Source of the DNA: Dicaeum eximium | Lineage: Eukaryota; Chordata; Aves; Passeriformes; Dicaeidae | Direction: 5' to 3' | DNA: 64,000 nt | NCBI GenBank assembly: GCA_013396995.1 | Contig: VWZP01002400.1 | Location: 3,410,001 to 3,474,000 of the forward strand | Part shown: positions 1 to 9,755 of the stretch, one piece after another | Position numbering within the stretch: the stretch's first letter is position 1 | How the letters are laid out: every line of letters starts with the position of its first letter | The notes under the pieces: model-generated | What the model was told of the DNA's origin: nothing | Databases searched by the model: none | What the model saw: the letters and a program-made list of their open reading frames with translations, nothing else | Made by a program: the position numbers and the translations under genes

Positions 1-724
1 TTCCCCGTTCTCTGTTAATAAAAGAAAAACTCAGTAGACTTACTCTGAACTAGAAGTCTAAACAAATTTATAGTGTATTTCCCATTAAAAAATAAAAGCA
101 TTAATTCAAGCTGATTATAAATAGTTACCAGTTTTACTGTTAATCCTTAATGTCACCCTTAATGTCTAAATTTCAATCTTGAAATTATTACCTGAACCAT
201 CATGTAAAAAAAAAATGCTAGAAAAGAGCCCTTGTAAATGTTTAAGCTATTACTATTTGCCATTTATATCAGACTTCAAGATTTACAGAACACTGTTCTT
301 TCTTTAACAAGCTGGCCCAACTTTTCAGCATGTTACTTATGACTAACTTCTCTGAATGACTATTTTGGGCCTTTCTTTCTTGGCCTCATTTGTTCTTGAA
401 AATGAGAACTGAAGATCTTTCTAAGACATCCTTAACTGGCTGAAAAAAAAAAGGACAGGCTCCATCTCACAGAATCTTCACACATAAACAAAATACACTA
501 TTTAAGAAGCTAGTACAGATACACTGAAAAAGCTGGGTTTCTCTGTCATTAATCAGCAATTTCAGATGGCCCTATTCTCTGTTCAAATCACAGATTTTTA
601 ATCAATTATGAACATAATTTAAATTTTCAATTCATTAATTTCAATAATTTGTCCCTATTAAAACCAGAAATGTTTATCCATATTAATTATAGAATGTAAT
701 AGTGTAATTGATTCCATAACATAC
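1..724 (-). other. SLC30A7: SLC30A7 intron 4 (part)
   Basis: AT-rich intron sequence running off the left edge. No exon, repeat family or RNA gene is recognised in it. Confidence 0.8.
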
Positions 725-812
725 CTCAACACCTTCAGAAAAAATGAAGAATGCTGTAAAGATGAGGAATAAACCATTTACGAAACCAGCAAGTACTTCC
801 GCTCGAACATAA
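725..812 (-). CDS. SLC30A7: SLC30A7 coding exon 4 (TM3)
   Basis: 88 bases, acceptor CTCGCAG (814-813) and donor GAG|GTATG (724-723). Encodes residues 100-128, YVRAEVLAGFVNGLFLIFTA through FSEGVE, i.e. TM3. The next exon (RALAPPDVHHERL in human) is not found in bases 1-724. Confidence 0.95.
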
Positions 813-3800
813 CTGCGAGAAACAAAAAAAAAGTAATAGCAGATATTACCACTTTCATTTAAATGCTGAAAATTAGAACTTAAGAGACTGGAGTGCAATC
901 TTCTAGTTCTCAAACAGTTTTATTACACAGGAATTTGCTAAATGGAAGATGGCATATAAATTACAGATGAGTATATAAAACTGACCACATTGTACTTCGA
1001 CAGAAACTACCTGATCCAGATCAGCCATTCTCTGATCCAGATGGAAGAAACCTTTCAGTTTGTCAAAATCTTTCCATTTAAGATTATGTCTACTCAAAGT
1101 CATGGTATAAACGTAATTTGGAAGCACAAACTAAGGTAAACATGCGAAATCTAACCAAAGTTTTCTGGTGTTACATTTAATATCAAACAGACATGCATTA
1201 ATTCTCCTCCCCTCTAGAAGGTGGATTTTCAGTAAAAGTTTTAAGGAGAAATTCATTATTTCAAACATCAAATTTTGGCAATAACAAACTGCTAAGTTAG
1301 AATAATACATAATTTCAGTGTAGCAAACATCAGACTTAATAAAATGTCGCTGTTCTCTGAAAAATGGAACACCAGCTGTTTAAAGGCTCAGCAGTAATTA
1401 ATACAGAATGTGCTTTCACTGCAATTAGTTCATGGTACGATTCCATCCAAATTGATTTCTATGCACATTCAAGCTCCCACCTAAATTACACTGTGCTTTA
1501 AGTTTCACACTATATGATTCACACTTAAGCAAAGCAGCTGAAGCTAAATGCTGACAGGTCAATAATGCTATGGGGAATGCCCATGTTACAACTCATTTGC
1601 TGTTAATCAGTGTTACCAATTAATAATATTGTACCACCAGTATTGTTTTATAGGGCACAACTGCCATGTTCAGTGGAACCAAGTGCCTGTCAAACCCCAG
1701 CTGCAGCAGATAAATCCACCAAGGGCAGTAGGGGATGACACACCTCAGCCTTGAGGACCTGTGTTAATGGCAGTCACAGCTCCCAAATCCTGCTGCTTCC
1801 AACAATCATGGCCTACAACCTCCAATGCAGCATCACTGAGACTTGGCTCCTTTCAGTTGTAACTTGCTGTTCCAAAGGAGGAGTGGGACACCAGCAGTCT
1901 GGGAATCCCTGTAATGCTCCTCACTACACTGTGAGGACAAACCCAGGATGTGGCTGCTTGTTCTTCCCTGGTGTCATTAATACATGGCAATGCAGGGCAA
2001 CTTTCTGCTCTCTAACTTGTTTCCACTAGTATGATCAGAGAGATCTTGGAAGTGATAAACCTTCTTCCCAAAAGCAATACCTTCATATTTTTATTATTTC
2101 CATTAACTTCGATGTTTACATAGCTCACCTTAAAAAAACCTCCCTTTCAGCATAGTTTTTCCACATTCTGCAAAAAGCTTTTGTTTGTAAGTGAAAAATG
2201 ACTACCTAAGCATTTACTATAATACATTAAGGTAACAGCCTGAAGTTTCTTACCCATATGAGAAAGCATCGTTTGACCTCCATTTTGAAATAACTGAAGC
2301 TGCTAATCCAGCCAATAGAGCAGTACAGTCAAAAAACATATGAAAAGAATCTGATATTAGACCTAAACTGAAAGAGAACAGGAAAAAAGTGTTATGTTCC
2401 ATATGCTACATGTTGAGTATGAAAAAAAAACCCCACAGACATTAATATTTTACACACTAGCAGAATACACTGTGTATCTAAGCTTCAGGCACGGTTTTGC
2501 TAGCACAGAGGAGAAATCCACGCTTCATCACCAATACAAATACAATGCCAAAACTGCTTTTGTCATCTTAGAGAAGGCACTTTGGAAGAGTGCTTGGCAA
2601 AAAAAAATCCTCCTAGGATTCTGGTGATAGCAAAAGGTGGTTTCCACAGACACAAACTAAAATCCCTGGAGTAGATGTACCCACAGCCACATCTCTCAAC
2701 AGCATAACTCAACTTGAAATCTTTGCCTTAGCAGTGGCAAGGCACTGACTAGGAGATACACACCTCTGAAATCTAGGGGTTGAAGGAAATGGAGGCTGAG
2801 AGACTACATCTTAAACGGCTTATTTCAAAGACCAATGCACAACTATTTGTCAGTCTTGACTGAGAAACACAGTTAAAGTAAACCAGCATGCTGAGAAGTT
2901 CAAAGCAACTTAAATTACTTCATGAGTTAGCCAGTCAGTAGAACTCCTATCAGTTTGTAGGCTATAGGTAAACTGGGGTTAACACCACACACAGACGTTG
3001 CAAAGTTTAGCAAATTACTCATGAACAGGTTCTGTAAGCCTGCAGGGAAGCACATGCATTGAAAGAAAAAAACATTGTTTCATATTTTAAAAGACATTTG
3101 ATAGAAGAGATACTGTCGAGCAATTGTTAATCAACAGTCTCAAAAGTTTCATTTTCCCAGTTATTTTATTATCTAAGAATAATGACACACACAACTCAGA
3201 TCTTGGAAACTGAAACACAAAGGCAATTACTGGTTTAACAAGTTCTAGAAGGCAGACACATTTTAACATTGAAGTCAAATACAAAGTTTCATTAGCAAAA
3301 GTTCCAAACACTTCACATTAAAAAGCCTAACTGTTTCAGCCTCACTGAAAACAATTACAAGATTAATCTTGAGTGTTTCAGACGAAACACTCAACAGTGG
3401 AAGAAGTGGGTTTGAAGGAGAGGAAAGACCAAGTGTCTTGCTATATATATTTATATATATACTTTATGGACACATACAGAGTTATACATACACACAACTG
3501 AATTATTTAAGGCAGAGGGATGATGGCATGGTATATTGTCCTTAGGTGCTGTAGCCACCAAAGCAGGAGAGATGAAGCTGTTCTGAACAAGCTTTAAAAC
3601 AAGACCCATAGGCTGAATGCCTATGAAAATGGAATTCACTATCAAATTCTTGAAGGGTTTTGGTGACATCTTCCTCCTCCCCAAAACCAGGTGACATTTT
3701 TAGAGAAACAGCTCATCTTGGGTTTGGTTCTGAGCAGTTAGGAAGACCCAGTGAGGAAAAAAACACACCACAAAGCACACCAAACATTCAAGTAGATGGT

Positions 3801-6800
3801 AATGAGTGACAGAGTAACCCTAAATTGTACTGATTATGAAATGGAAGGAATAAACATTGCTAAGCAGACAGAGCTACTGCTTTCTGAGGTGTTTGGGTTT
3901 TGGTGGGTGTTTTTTTTCTTTTTTTTTTTAAGAACCTTCTGTGAAAGAGACTTTTATAAGGACTGCTACTCTAACAAAATCCCATACAAATTCTAGAACC
4001 AGAAATCATGCAGCAAGTTACCATGGCACTGTGCTCACACCTGCAAATCTCACTAAGGCAAGACTTACCTTAAGTGCAACACCAATAGAGCTGTGCTGCT
4101 TTCAAGACCTAAGCTAACAATTCCAGGTGGCCAGAGGCACGTGGATTTATCAGAGGGGTCAGCACACTGCATCTGCAATGCAATTCACGGCGTGGCATAA
4201 CCGTGCTCTGTATCATAGGTACAGCTACAAGTGATTGAGCTGCACAAATGGCAGGAAGCCTGGTAAGAAACCAATCCCATTTCATCTGAGGCTTTTTTTA
4301 AAGTGACCTGTAAAGTAACAAGACCTTAGAAAAAATGGGTGCAAAGTGATTACTAAAGTAATCAAGTGATCCAGTCAATGACCAGCAATACAGTGAAGCA
4401 CCAGCAACGTGGGATGCATGCAAGAACTCTTGTAGAGACAAACACATCATCCAGAGTATAAACTAGTAGAAACCCTACACTCAAACACACCGTGTCTAAA
4501 TAAAGACACTTCCACAGCTGATTTAGTTTAACATCAAATTAAACAAACATGCACACATAGCAAATTTCAACCTAAAACAAGCAAACAAACTCTCAGGCAG
4601 CAAACTCGTGACCAGTGACTGAACTGCAGGAAACAGCAAGAAGCTGAGTCGAGGGAGGTTTCAATCAGACATTAGGAAAAGGTTTTTCATCCAGAGGGTG
4701 GCTGAGCACTGGAACAGGATCCCCAGGGAAGTAATCACATCACCAAGCCTGACAGAGTTCAAGAAGCATTTGGACAACACTCTTTTCTGAGTTCAGAAGA
4801 TAATCTATTTGGTAAACAGAAGCTCAGGAGAATTTCTCATGTGAGGAGCAATGGAACTGTGTCTTCAAAACGACAAAATGATTCTCCCTGAAGGGTTCCT
4901 TGTTTGATTGGTACGTGTTTGCTCGTTATGTGTTTGCTCTTCCAAGGCAAGACCTGTCTGCTTTGACTGAAGACATTTTTCATCATATTCTCTGCTACCC
5001 CTCCCTACTAAAGAAGAATTTGCTCAGACACTGTTTTGCTCTAGGCCAAAATCTAGACTTAGAGATACCCAAAACTAGTGACTTGAAATATAAACAAAAG
5101 GTTCAACTAATAGCTATGCAATAAATCCTAATTCTTAATTTCAAGATGAACAAAAATAAGTGTCTTCTGAATTCCAATATGCCACATTCTTCAGTGACAA
5201 AGTTCTGTAAGTGTCACTAAAAAGTTTCTCAGTTTAGTTATCTCATATACAGGTCACACTACCAAAAAAAGGTCACACTACCAAAAAAATTGTTATGTTC
5301 AAAAGACAGACATCAGAACAAAGTCACATGAACACAAAGCTCTTGATATCAGAACAACTAAGAAAAATATTTACATCTGCTGAGTTATTAGGGAAAAAAA
5401 TCCATACTCAAAAAGACAGACTATGCGTTCAATAACCCTCAAACAACTGCAAAGTGAATCGACATCAAAGCCAAAACGAAACACATTCAAAATGCTCTGG
5501 GTGCTGCCAAGATAGTCTGTGCCCATGACAGCACTGCATGCTCTCTGGTGCCACGGTAGCAATTACTGTAATCAAAGTTGACGATTTTATAGTGTCATTT
5601 GTGAGATTCAGAACCACATGACAAATATTAGGATGCAACCGTTTCCAAATCCACATTGCTGCATTCACTCACAACTTTTAAGAGCTCCAGTAATTTGTGT
5701 CCATATTAGCTTTTGGTAAGGAGGACACTGCTGCACTTAAATGACATTTCCACACCAGTCCACTCTGATCTGAACTATTAACAGAGACTGAAATATCACC
5801 ATAAAACAACTTCGCTATTGCCAATGAAGCATGATGGAAATACTAGCACCATTACCTGTTCTCTACCTTTATACTGTACAGCAGTACTGAAGTTATTCTG
5901 CATTTCTTCTTATATTTCACTACAGATTTTTCAGTAGCAATTTGGTCGAGTCTCTTCCATATTTTTCACTCTTGCGAATTTTTGTGCTATGTAAAGTACC
6001 ACTCAGCTATACAAGGATGTATCAAATCCTGTTTCTCTCTCGAGACAAGGATGTTTGAGGCAGCGATATCCAGGTATCAACCTACGGATGAAGCCACATT
6101 CCCCAAGAGAAGATCTCTGCGGCAAGCAGCAGCTACAGCCCCCGAGTCCCGTAACTCGGGCCAAGGCCAAGCTTCCTCTTCAACAAAGCACCGAGCGTAA
6201 CAACAATTCCAAACAGCATTCCTCCGCAACGTGCCGCGTCGCGCTCCCCTGCCCGAGCGCCGGCAGAGGGGACGGCGGCGCCGGTCGCTGCCCACGAGAG
6301 CGGTCCGGGTCGGGGGAAGCTCTCCAGCGGCCCCAAGGCTCTGCTCAGAGGCCCCTCCGGACGGCGGGCCAGGAGGCCCGGCCCCGCCGAGAGCAGACGT
6401 GGCACTGGCCGGGCGGGACGCGCCGCTTCCTGCGCGCTGCAGCCGCGCTCGCCCCGCCGCGCCCCCGCCCCGGTTACCTGTTACTCCAGATGCCGTAGAG
6501 CAGCTCCACGAAGGCGAAGGAGAGGTTGAGACAGAGGAAGAAGAAGAGGTTGCGGGAAGTCTTGTCCGCCAGGATAGCCCTGCGCACGGACCACACTGCG
6601 GGTCACCGGCCGCCGGTACGGTGCCAGGAGGCCGGACCCACTCGCCGGGCGGCCCGGTCGCCTGGGCACCAGCCGGCATAGCCCCTCCGCCGGGGGCGGC
6701 CGCGGCGCCAGCAGCGCCCGGCCTGGCCGGCCCTGGGCCACTCACCTGAACCAGCCCGACACCTTCCTGAGCAGGTTGAGTCTGGGCGGCTTGTACTCAT

Positions 6801-6825
6801 CGTCTTTGATGGAGAGGGGCAGCAT
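725..6825 (-). CDS. SLC30A7: SLC30A7 (zinc transporter ZnT7), 5' part: exons 1-4
   Basis: Cation-diffusion-facilitator zinc transporter that moves cytosolic zinc into the Golgi lumen in exchange for protons. Four minus-strand exons join in phase: 6746-6825, 6478-6579, 2254-2367 and 725-812, giving 128 residues from MLPLSIKDDEYKPP to FFIFSEGVE. The protein matches the known ZnT7 N terminus almost residue for residue. It covers the cytosolic N-tail and TM1 to TM3, including the TM2 zinc-site pair His70 and Asp74 (HMFFD). All introns are GT-AG. The His-rich loop, TM4-6 and the cytosolic C domain lie beyond the left edge, so the gene is partial because of the window, not broken. It sits head to head with EXTL2, as in human, and shares a CpG island with it. 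Identification is from family knowledge; exon joins are read directly. Confidence 0.96.
813..2253 (-). other. SLC30A7: SLC30A7 intron 3
   Basis: AT-rich intron. A moderately GC-richer block at about 1680-2000 has no recognisable coding or repeat identity. Nothing else is supported. Confidence 0.8.
2254..2367 (-). CDS. SLC30A7: SLC30A7 coding exon 3 (TM2, zinc site)
   Basis: 114 bases, acceptor TTTCAG and donor GG|GTAAG. Encodes residues 62-98 from LGLISDSFHMFFD to SNDAFSY. His70 and Asp74 are half of the intramembrane tetrahedral zinc site known for ZnT7-type transporters. Phase is 1 base + 37 codons + 2 bases. Confidence 0.95.
4069..4113 (-). other. Candidate cryptic exon inside SLC30A7 intron 2
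   Basis: On the minus strand, 45 bases lie between TTAG (4115-4114) and a perfect donor AAG|GTAAGT (4068-4067). Used between exons 2 and 3, it keeps the frame (1 base + 14 codons + 2 bases) and reads S-LGLESSTALLVLHL-R, loosely resembling the exon-3 product LGLIS...CTALLAGL. The polypyrimidine tract is poor. Expression is unproven; it may be chance or a decayed exon copy. Confidence 0.2.
4625..4790 (+). mobile_element. CR1 LINE fragment, 3'-end region
   Basis: Matches the conserved CR1 3' UTR core by eye: the GACATTAGGAAAAGGTTTTT block, then the GAGGGTGGCTGAGCACTGGA block, then CCAAGCCTGACAGAGTTCAA and AAGCATTTGGACAACACTCT. The same blocks recur in the larger copy at 10620-10770. Truncated at both ends; no coding capacity. 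Confidence 0.8.
6478..6579 (-). CDS. SLC30A7: SLC30A7 coding exon 2 (TM1)
   Basis: 102 bases between acceptor GCGCAG (6580-6581) and donor CAG|GTAACC (6477-6476). Encodes residues 28-60, AILADKTSRN followed by the hydrophobic TM1 run ending FVELLYGIWSN, which is the expected ZnT7 sequence. Intron 1 is only 166 bases and GC-rich. Confidence 0.95.
6746..6825 (-). CDS. SLC30A7: SLC30A7 coding exon 1
   Basis: Starts at ATG 6825-6823 and encodes MLPLSIKDDEYKPPRLNLLR plus KVSGWF, then two bases (AG) of an Arg codon. The donor is AG|GTGAG with GT at 6745-6744. This start is chosen because it reproduces the known ZnT7 N terminus; the open frame continues upstream but only through GC-rich 5' UTR containing an N at 6885. 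Confidence 0.95.
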
Positions 6826-7082
6826 CTTTCCGGCGGCGGGGCCGCGGCACGCCGGGCCGGCAGGACGGGCAGGCGGGGCGGGAGNAATGAAAAACAGCAC
6901 GCCCCGAACGCGAACTCTTCCTGTCCCGTCCCGGCCGCTCGCTCGCGTCCCGCTTGCGATGCCGGCTGCTGCCGGTGCAGCTGTTGTGTCAGCGCTCGGC
7001 ACGGGGCGGGGGCGGCGGAGCAGCGCGCTCGGTGTGTGACAGCCAGAGCCGCCGGAGCGCTCCGCCCGCCGCAGCACTCTGG

Positions 7083-7101
7083 ACTACAACCCGGAGCCTG
7101 C
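7083..7101 (+). promoter_or_regulatory. ZNF143/SBS-like motif
   Basis: ACTACAACCCGGAGCCTGC agrees with the ACTACAAYTCCCAGCATGC promoter motif at 15 of 19 positions, including the full ACTACAA head. ZNF143 (with THAP11) binds this motif in many divergent CpG promoters. The position, between the two start regions, fits. Binding is inferred. Confidence 0.45.
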
Positions 7102-7337
7102 CGGGAGGAAGCGCGCGGACGCGCCGCAGGAAACGGGGCACGGCGGCGCCGCCGTAGCGCTACCGCGATCCCGCTCNNNNNNNNNNNNNNNNNNNNNNNN
7201 NNNAGTCCCCGGGGCGGCTGGCGCGGGGCCGGGCGGCGGGGCTGGGCCGGTACCTCCTCTTGCCCTGCCGTGCTGCCGGTGACCCCTGGGAAGCACAGCC
7301 CGGCCGGGGGAAGCGGCGATAGCGGAGCCTGCGGAAC
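7102..7337 (+). other. EXTL2: Possible EXTL2 noncoding 5' exon (approximate)
   Basis: EXTL2 coding starts more than 2 kb downstream of the island, so an untranslated first exon is expected here. A possible donor AAC|GTGAGC is at 7338. The start is unknown and the 27-base gap falls inside. Coordinates are a guess from the donor and island limits. Confidence 0.25.
7177..7203. other. Assembly gap (27 N)
   Basis: Run of N within the SLC30A7/EXTL2 CpG island. Confidence 1.
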
Positions 7338-7400
7338 GTGAGCGAAGTTGTGGGCGAGGGGGGACGAGCGGGGCGTGCGATGCTGCGCGGTGCCGAGCTG

Positions 7401-7600
7401 TGCTGAGGGGTGCTATGATGTGCCGTGCTGAGGGGTGCTGTGCCGTGCTGAGGGGTGCTGTGCCGTGCTGAGGGGGGCTGTGCTGTGCCGTGCTGAGGGG
7501 TGCTGTGCCGTGCCGTGCTGTGCCGTGCTGAGGGGTGCTATGATGTGCCGTGCTGTGCCGTGCTGAGGGGTGCTATGATGTCCCGTGCTGTTCGGTGCTG
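7401..7600. repeat. Decameric GC-rich minisatellite
   Basis: About 200 bases built from ten-base blocks in near-perfect register, mainly TGCTGAGGGG, TGCTGTGCCG, TGCCGTGCTG and TGCTATGATG. A 20-base higher unit TGCTGAGGGGTGCTGTGCCG repeats several times. It lies at the edge of the CpG island in EXTL2 intron 1. The translated open frames across it are not genes. Confidence 0.9.
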
Positions 7601-8384
7601 CTGCCTGGCTGCACCCAACTCCTACGGGGTGCTGTTAAGAGGTGCTGCCCGCCGAGGGAGGGGACCCCGTTCGAGAACTCTTTTTCTTGGAACAAGGATT
7701 AAAATACTGGTCTTTGATGTAGGGATTTTATTTTCGTCAATTTTCTTGTTCTCTGCAAGTAGTATTGTATGATTTTTAAAAAGAGGTCAGTCTGGCACTG
7801 CAATTTCATAATTTAATTGGCAAAACTTATCTGCATTTGCTTGTTGGAAAGTGCCGAGATGCTAATTTTAAAACACCTAAATACACGTTTATTTTGAGGA
7901 TATATAGTAATACCATGACTACCTATCATTACACCTATTGTAAGCACTAGAAGGTATGGTAAGCAAAGTCTCATAAAGAGCAAACAGTATTTATATTTTC
8001 GTTTTAAGTATGTTTTGAAAGTTTAATTAATCATTGCAATAGCACTGGTAAGTGTTCCAACTAGGTAGCAAACTGCTGAAGGAGGATCTGAAGTTCACTT
8101 CTTCAAAACCACATTCCATGGGAATATAGTGGATCTCTTAAATGCTGTGTTGCCACTGCTGCTAATAATTTTTAGAAGTCAGGCATGATTGTTTCTTCCT
8201 ATAAAATGAAGCGACCAGGACAAGCAGTTAGCTTCTGGAAATAGTTTCAGTGATGTCTATTACTCACAAAGTAATAGTAAGATCTGATCTCAGATTCGGG
8301 AAGACCTGTATATGTGGACATATTCAGATTGGTATACACACAAATAACAAATCTGTAGTTTTAAGAAGCAAATTTATGTAGCCC
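7601..8384 (+). other. EXTL2: EXTL2 5' intron, first part
   Basis: AT-rich intronic sequence between the minisatellite and the solo LTR. No gene or recognised repeat. Confidence 0.6.
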
Positions 8385-8930
8385 TGTAGCACGGACAGAC
8401 GGCTCTCCAACTAATTAAAGTTGAAAAGAGGGTATAGTTTATTACAGCACTGGACACATGCGGGATACCTCCCCAAAGGGCATGTGCGAAGAATCACAGA
8501 ATCTGGATCTCTATTTATCTTAGTAATGATTTACATATTCATGCAATTTCCAAGAACGCCTAATACATAATAATTACCTATCCCGCTTCGTATTATAATT
8601 AGTTAAATAATCATTACAGCTGCACAGTCGCTCCTTTTTAATTGAATAGGTGGGATTTGAATTAGAGGAGGGGGAGTTTTGGATGAAGTAAACACTCTTT
8701 CTCACAGTGCACTTTTCACCTATGTTTAGTTGGCCAAATTCCCTGGTCGATTAATCTCGGTCTGAACCTACCTAATTGTTCTTATTTCATGGTTTCTGCT
8801 TCCCCACAATACATCATCCATCTCTTGTCAATCCTGGCCTAACATCTTGTTATACTATAACTAGGGTACAGGATCAATCTTCTAACTGATCCTCCAACTC
8901 CCCTAAATTCTCAGGTTGACTCTTGACTCA
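8385..8930 (-). mobile_element. Solo LTR of an endogenous retrovirus
   Basis: A 546-base element with TG...CA ends (TGTAGC on the left, GACTCA on the right as read on plus) flanked by the four-base duplication GCCC at 8381-8384 and 8931-8934. The minus strand reads as an LTR: a TATA-like ATAAATAG near 8512-8519, an AATAAA at 8443-8438, then about 53 bases to the end ATTGG-poor U5 closing in CTACA. No internal retroviral genes flank it, so it is a solo LTR left by recombination. A four-base duplication suits a class I (gammaretrovirus-like) element; the family is not assigned. Confidence 0.7.
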
Positions 8931-8934
8931 GCCC

Positions 8935-9683
8935 AAACAAATTACTCCTATGGAATTTCACAGAGGTTCAATTATTCAACAAGTTCAACAAATTCTTGTT
9001 CTCTAAGTTTTCATAGTACCATTCTCAAATCAAAATTAATGACTCTTTGGTTGCTCAGCCAGTTTTAAAGGAACAAAAATACTTCCAACAACCTAGGAGC
9101 ACAGCTTTCCTATATTGCTGTCCTGCATCCTGTATATCCTTCTTTTATGTGCTTGCACTCATATTTTCCAAGCTGCCAAACCTCATGGGAAGACCAAAAT
9201 ACTGTGTGTCTTAAACCTCTGATACAACTGATAATCTTAGTGAGAGTGGGAAGGGGATGACCCAGGAAATAAAATATTATTGGGATAAAAATTTATTTGC
9301 CTGTCTGTGGTAGCCAAATATGTATTTTAGTGGTGCCTGGTGAACAAAGGAACACCTGTCAGGTTCTGAAGACCTACTTGTATCTCCGTAGCTGAACTTA
9401 GGGATGGAACACACAGACATTGCACTGGCATAAAGCAGCAATTTTACAAGCAGAGAAACAGACTGTTCTTTTCTTTTTAACCATCTGGTGTAATGACTTC
9501 TTTCAGGAGTGTTCACTGAAAGGCAGGGATAATTATTCAGCTGAGCATTAGGAAAAGGAATGGGATAACTGCCATGAATGCAAATATCAGTCAATAATTG
9601 GAGGACCTTTTACTTGTAAAAGAATGCCAGATAGCATGTGGATTACTGTTGATCTCCAGTTATAGAGTTCCTTTAATTTCCAG
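8935..9683 (+). other. EXTL2: EXTL2 5' intron, second part
   Basis: Intronic sequence after the LTR, ending in a TTTAATTTCCAG acceptor at 9683. No recognisable repeat or gene. Confidence 0.6.
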
Positions 9684-9755
9684 CAGATTCAAGGATCACA
9701 AACAACTGCCCTGTAAAAACAAGCCAGGAAAACAATCCTACGTGGCAACAATGAG
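9684..9755 (+). CDS. EXTL2: EXTL2 exon carrying the first five coding bases
   Basis: Acceptor TTTAATTTCCAG ends at 9683; the exon ends ATGAG|GTAAGT with the start codon at 9751-9753 and donor GT at 9756. Only ATG AG is coding; splicing to G at 11690 makes Met-Arg then TGT. Bases 9684-9750 are 5' UTR. The upstream boundary is the best visible acceptor and could be a few bases off. Confidence 0.75.

Larger units (their letters stand above)
2368..6477 (-). other. SLC30A7: SLC30A7 intron 2
   Basis: 4.1-kb intron. It contains a TA-rich microsatellite at about 3441-3462, a T-run near 3910-3930, a cryptic in-phase minus-strand exon (4069-4113, see findings), a CR1 3'-end fragment (4625-4790), and a two-copy tandem of about 20 bases built on GGTCACACTACC near 5252-5290. 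The last 300 bases run into the CpG island. Confidence 0.8.
6200..7370. promoter_or_regulatory. CpG island: divergent promoter of SLC30A7 and EXTL2
   Basis: GC-rich, CpG-dense block in an AT-rich setting. It covers SLC30A7 exons 1 and 2 (minus) and the presumed EXTL2 5' exon (plus), so it is a head-to-head promoter, the arrangement also known in human. It contains Sp1-like GGGCGG boxes and a ZNF143-like motif at 7083. It holds an N at 6885 and a 27-base gap at 7177-7203, typical of GC dropout. Open frames through it are composition artefacts. Confidence 0.85.

Noticed and set aside
6055..6749. Long open frames on both strands through the SLC30A7/EXTL2 CpG island (up to 222 codons)
   Set aside because: GC-rich composition removes stops in all frames; the true exons 1 and 2 of SLC30A7 occupy parts of the region in another frame with proper splice sites.
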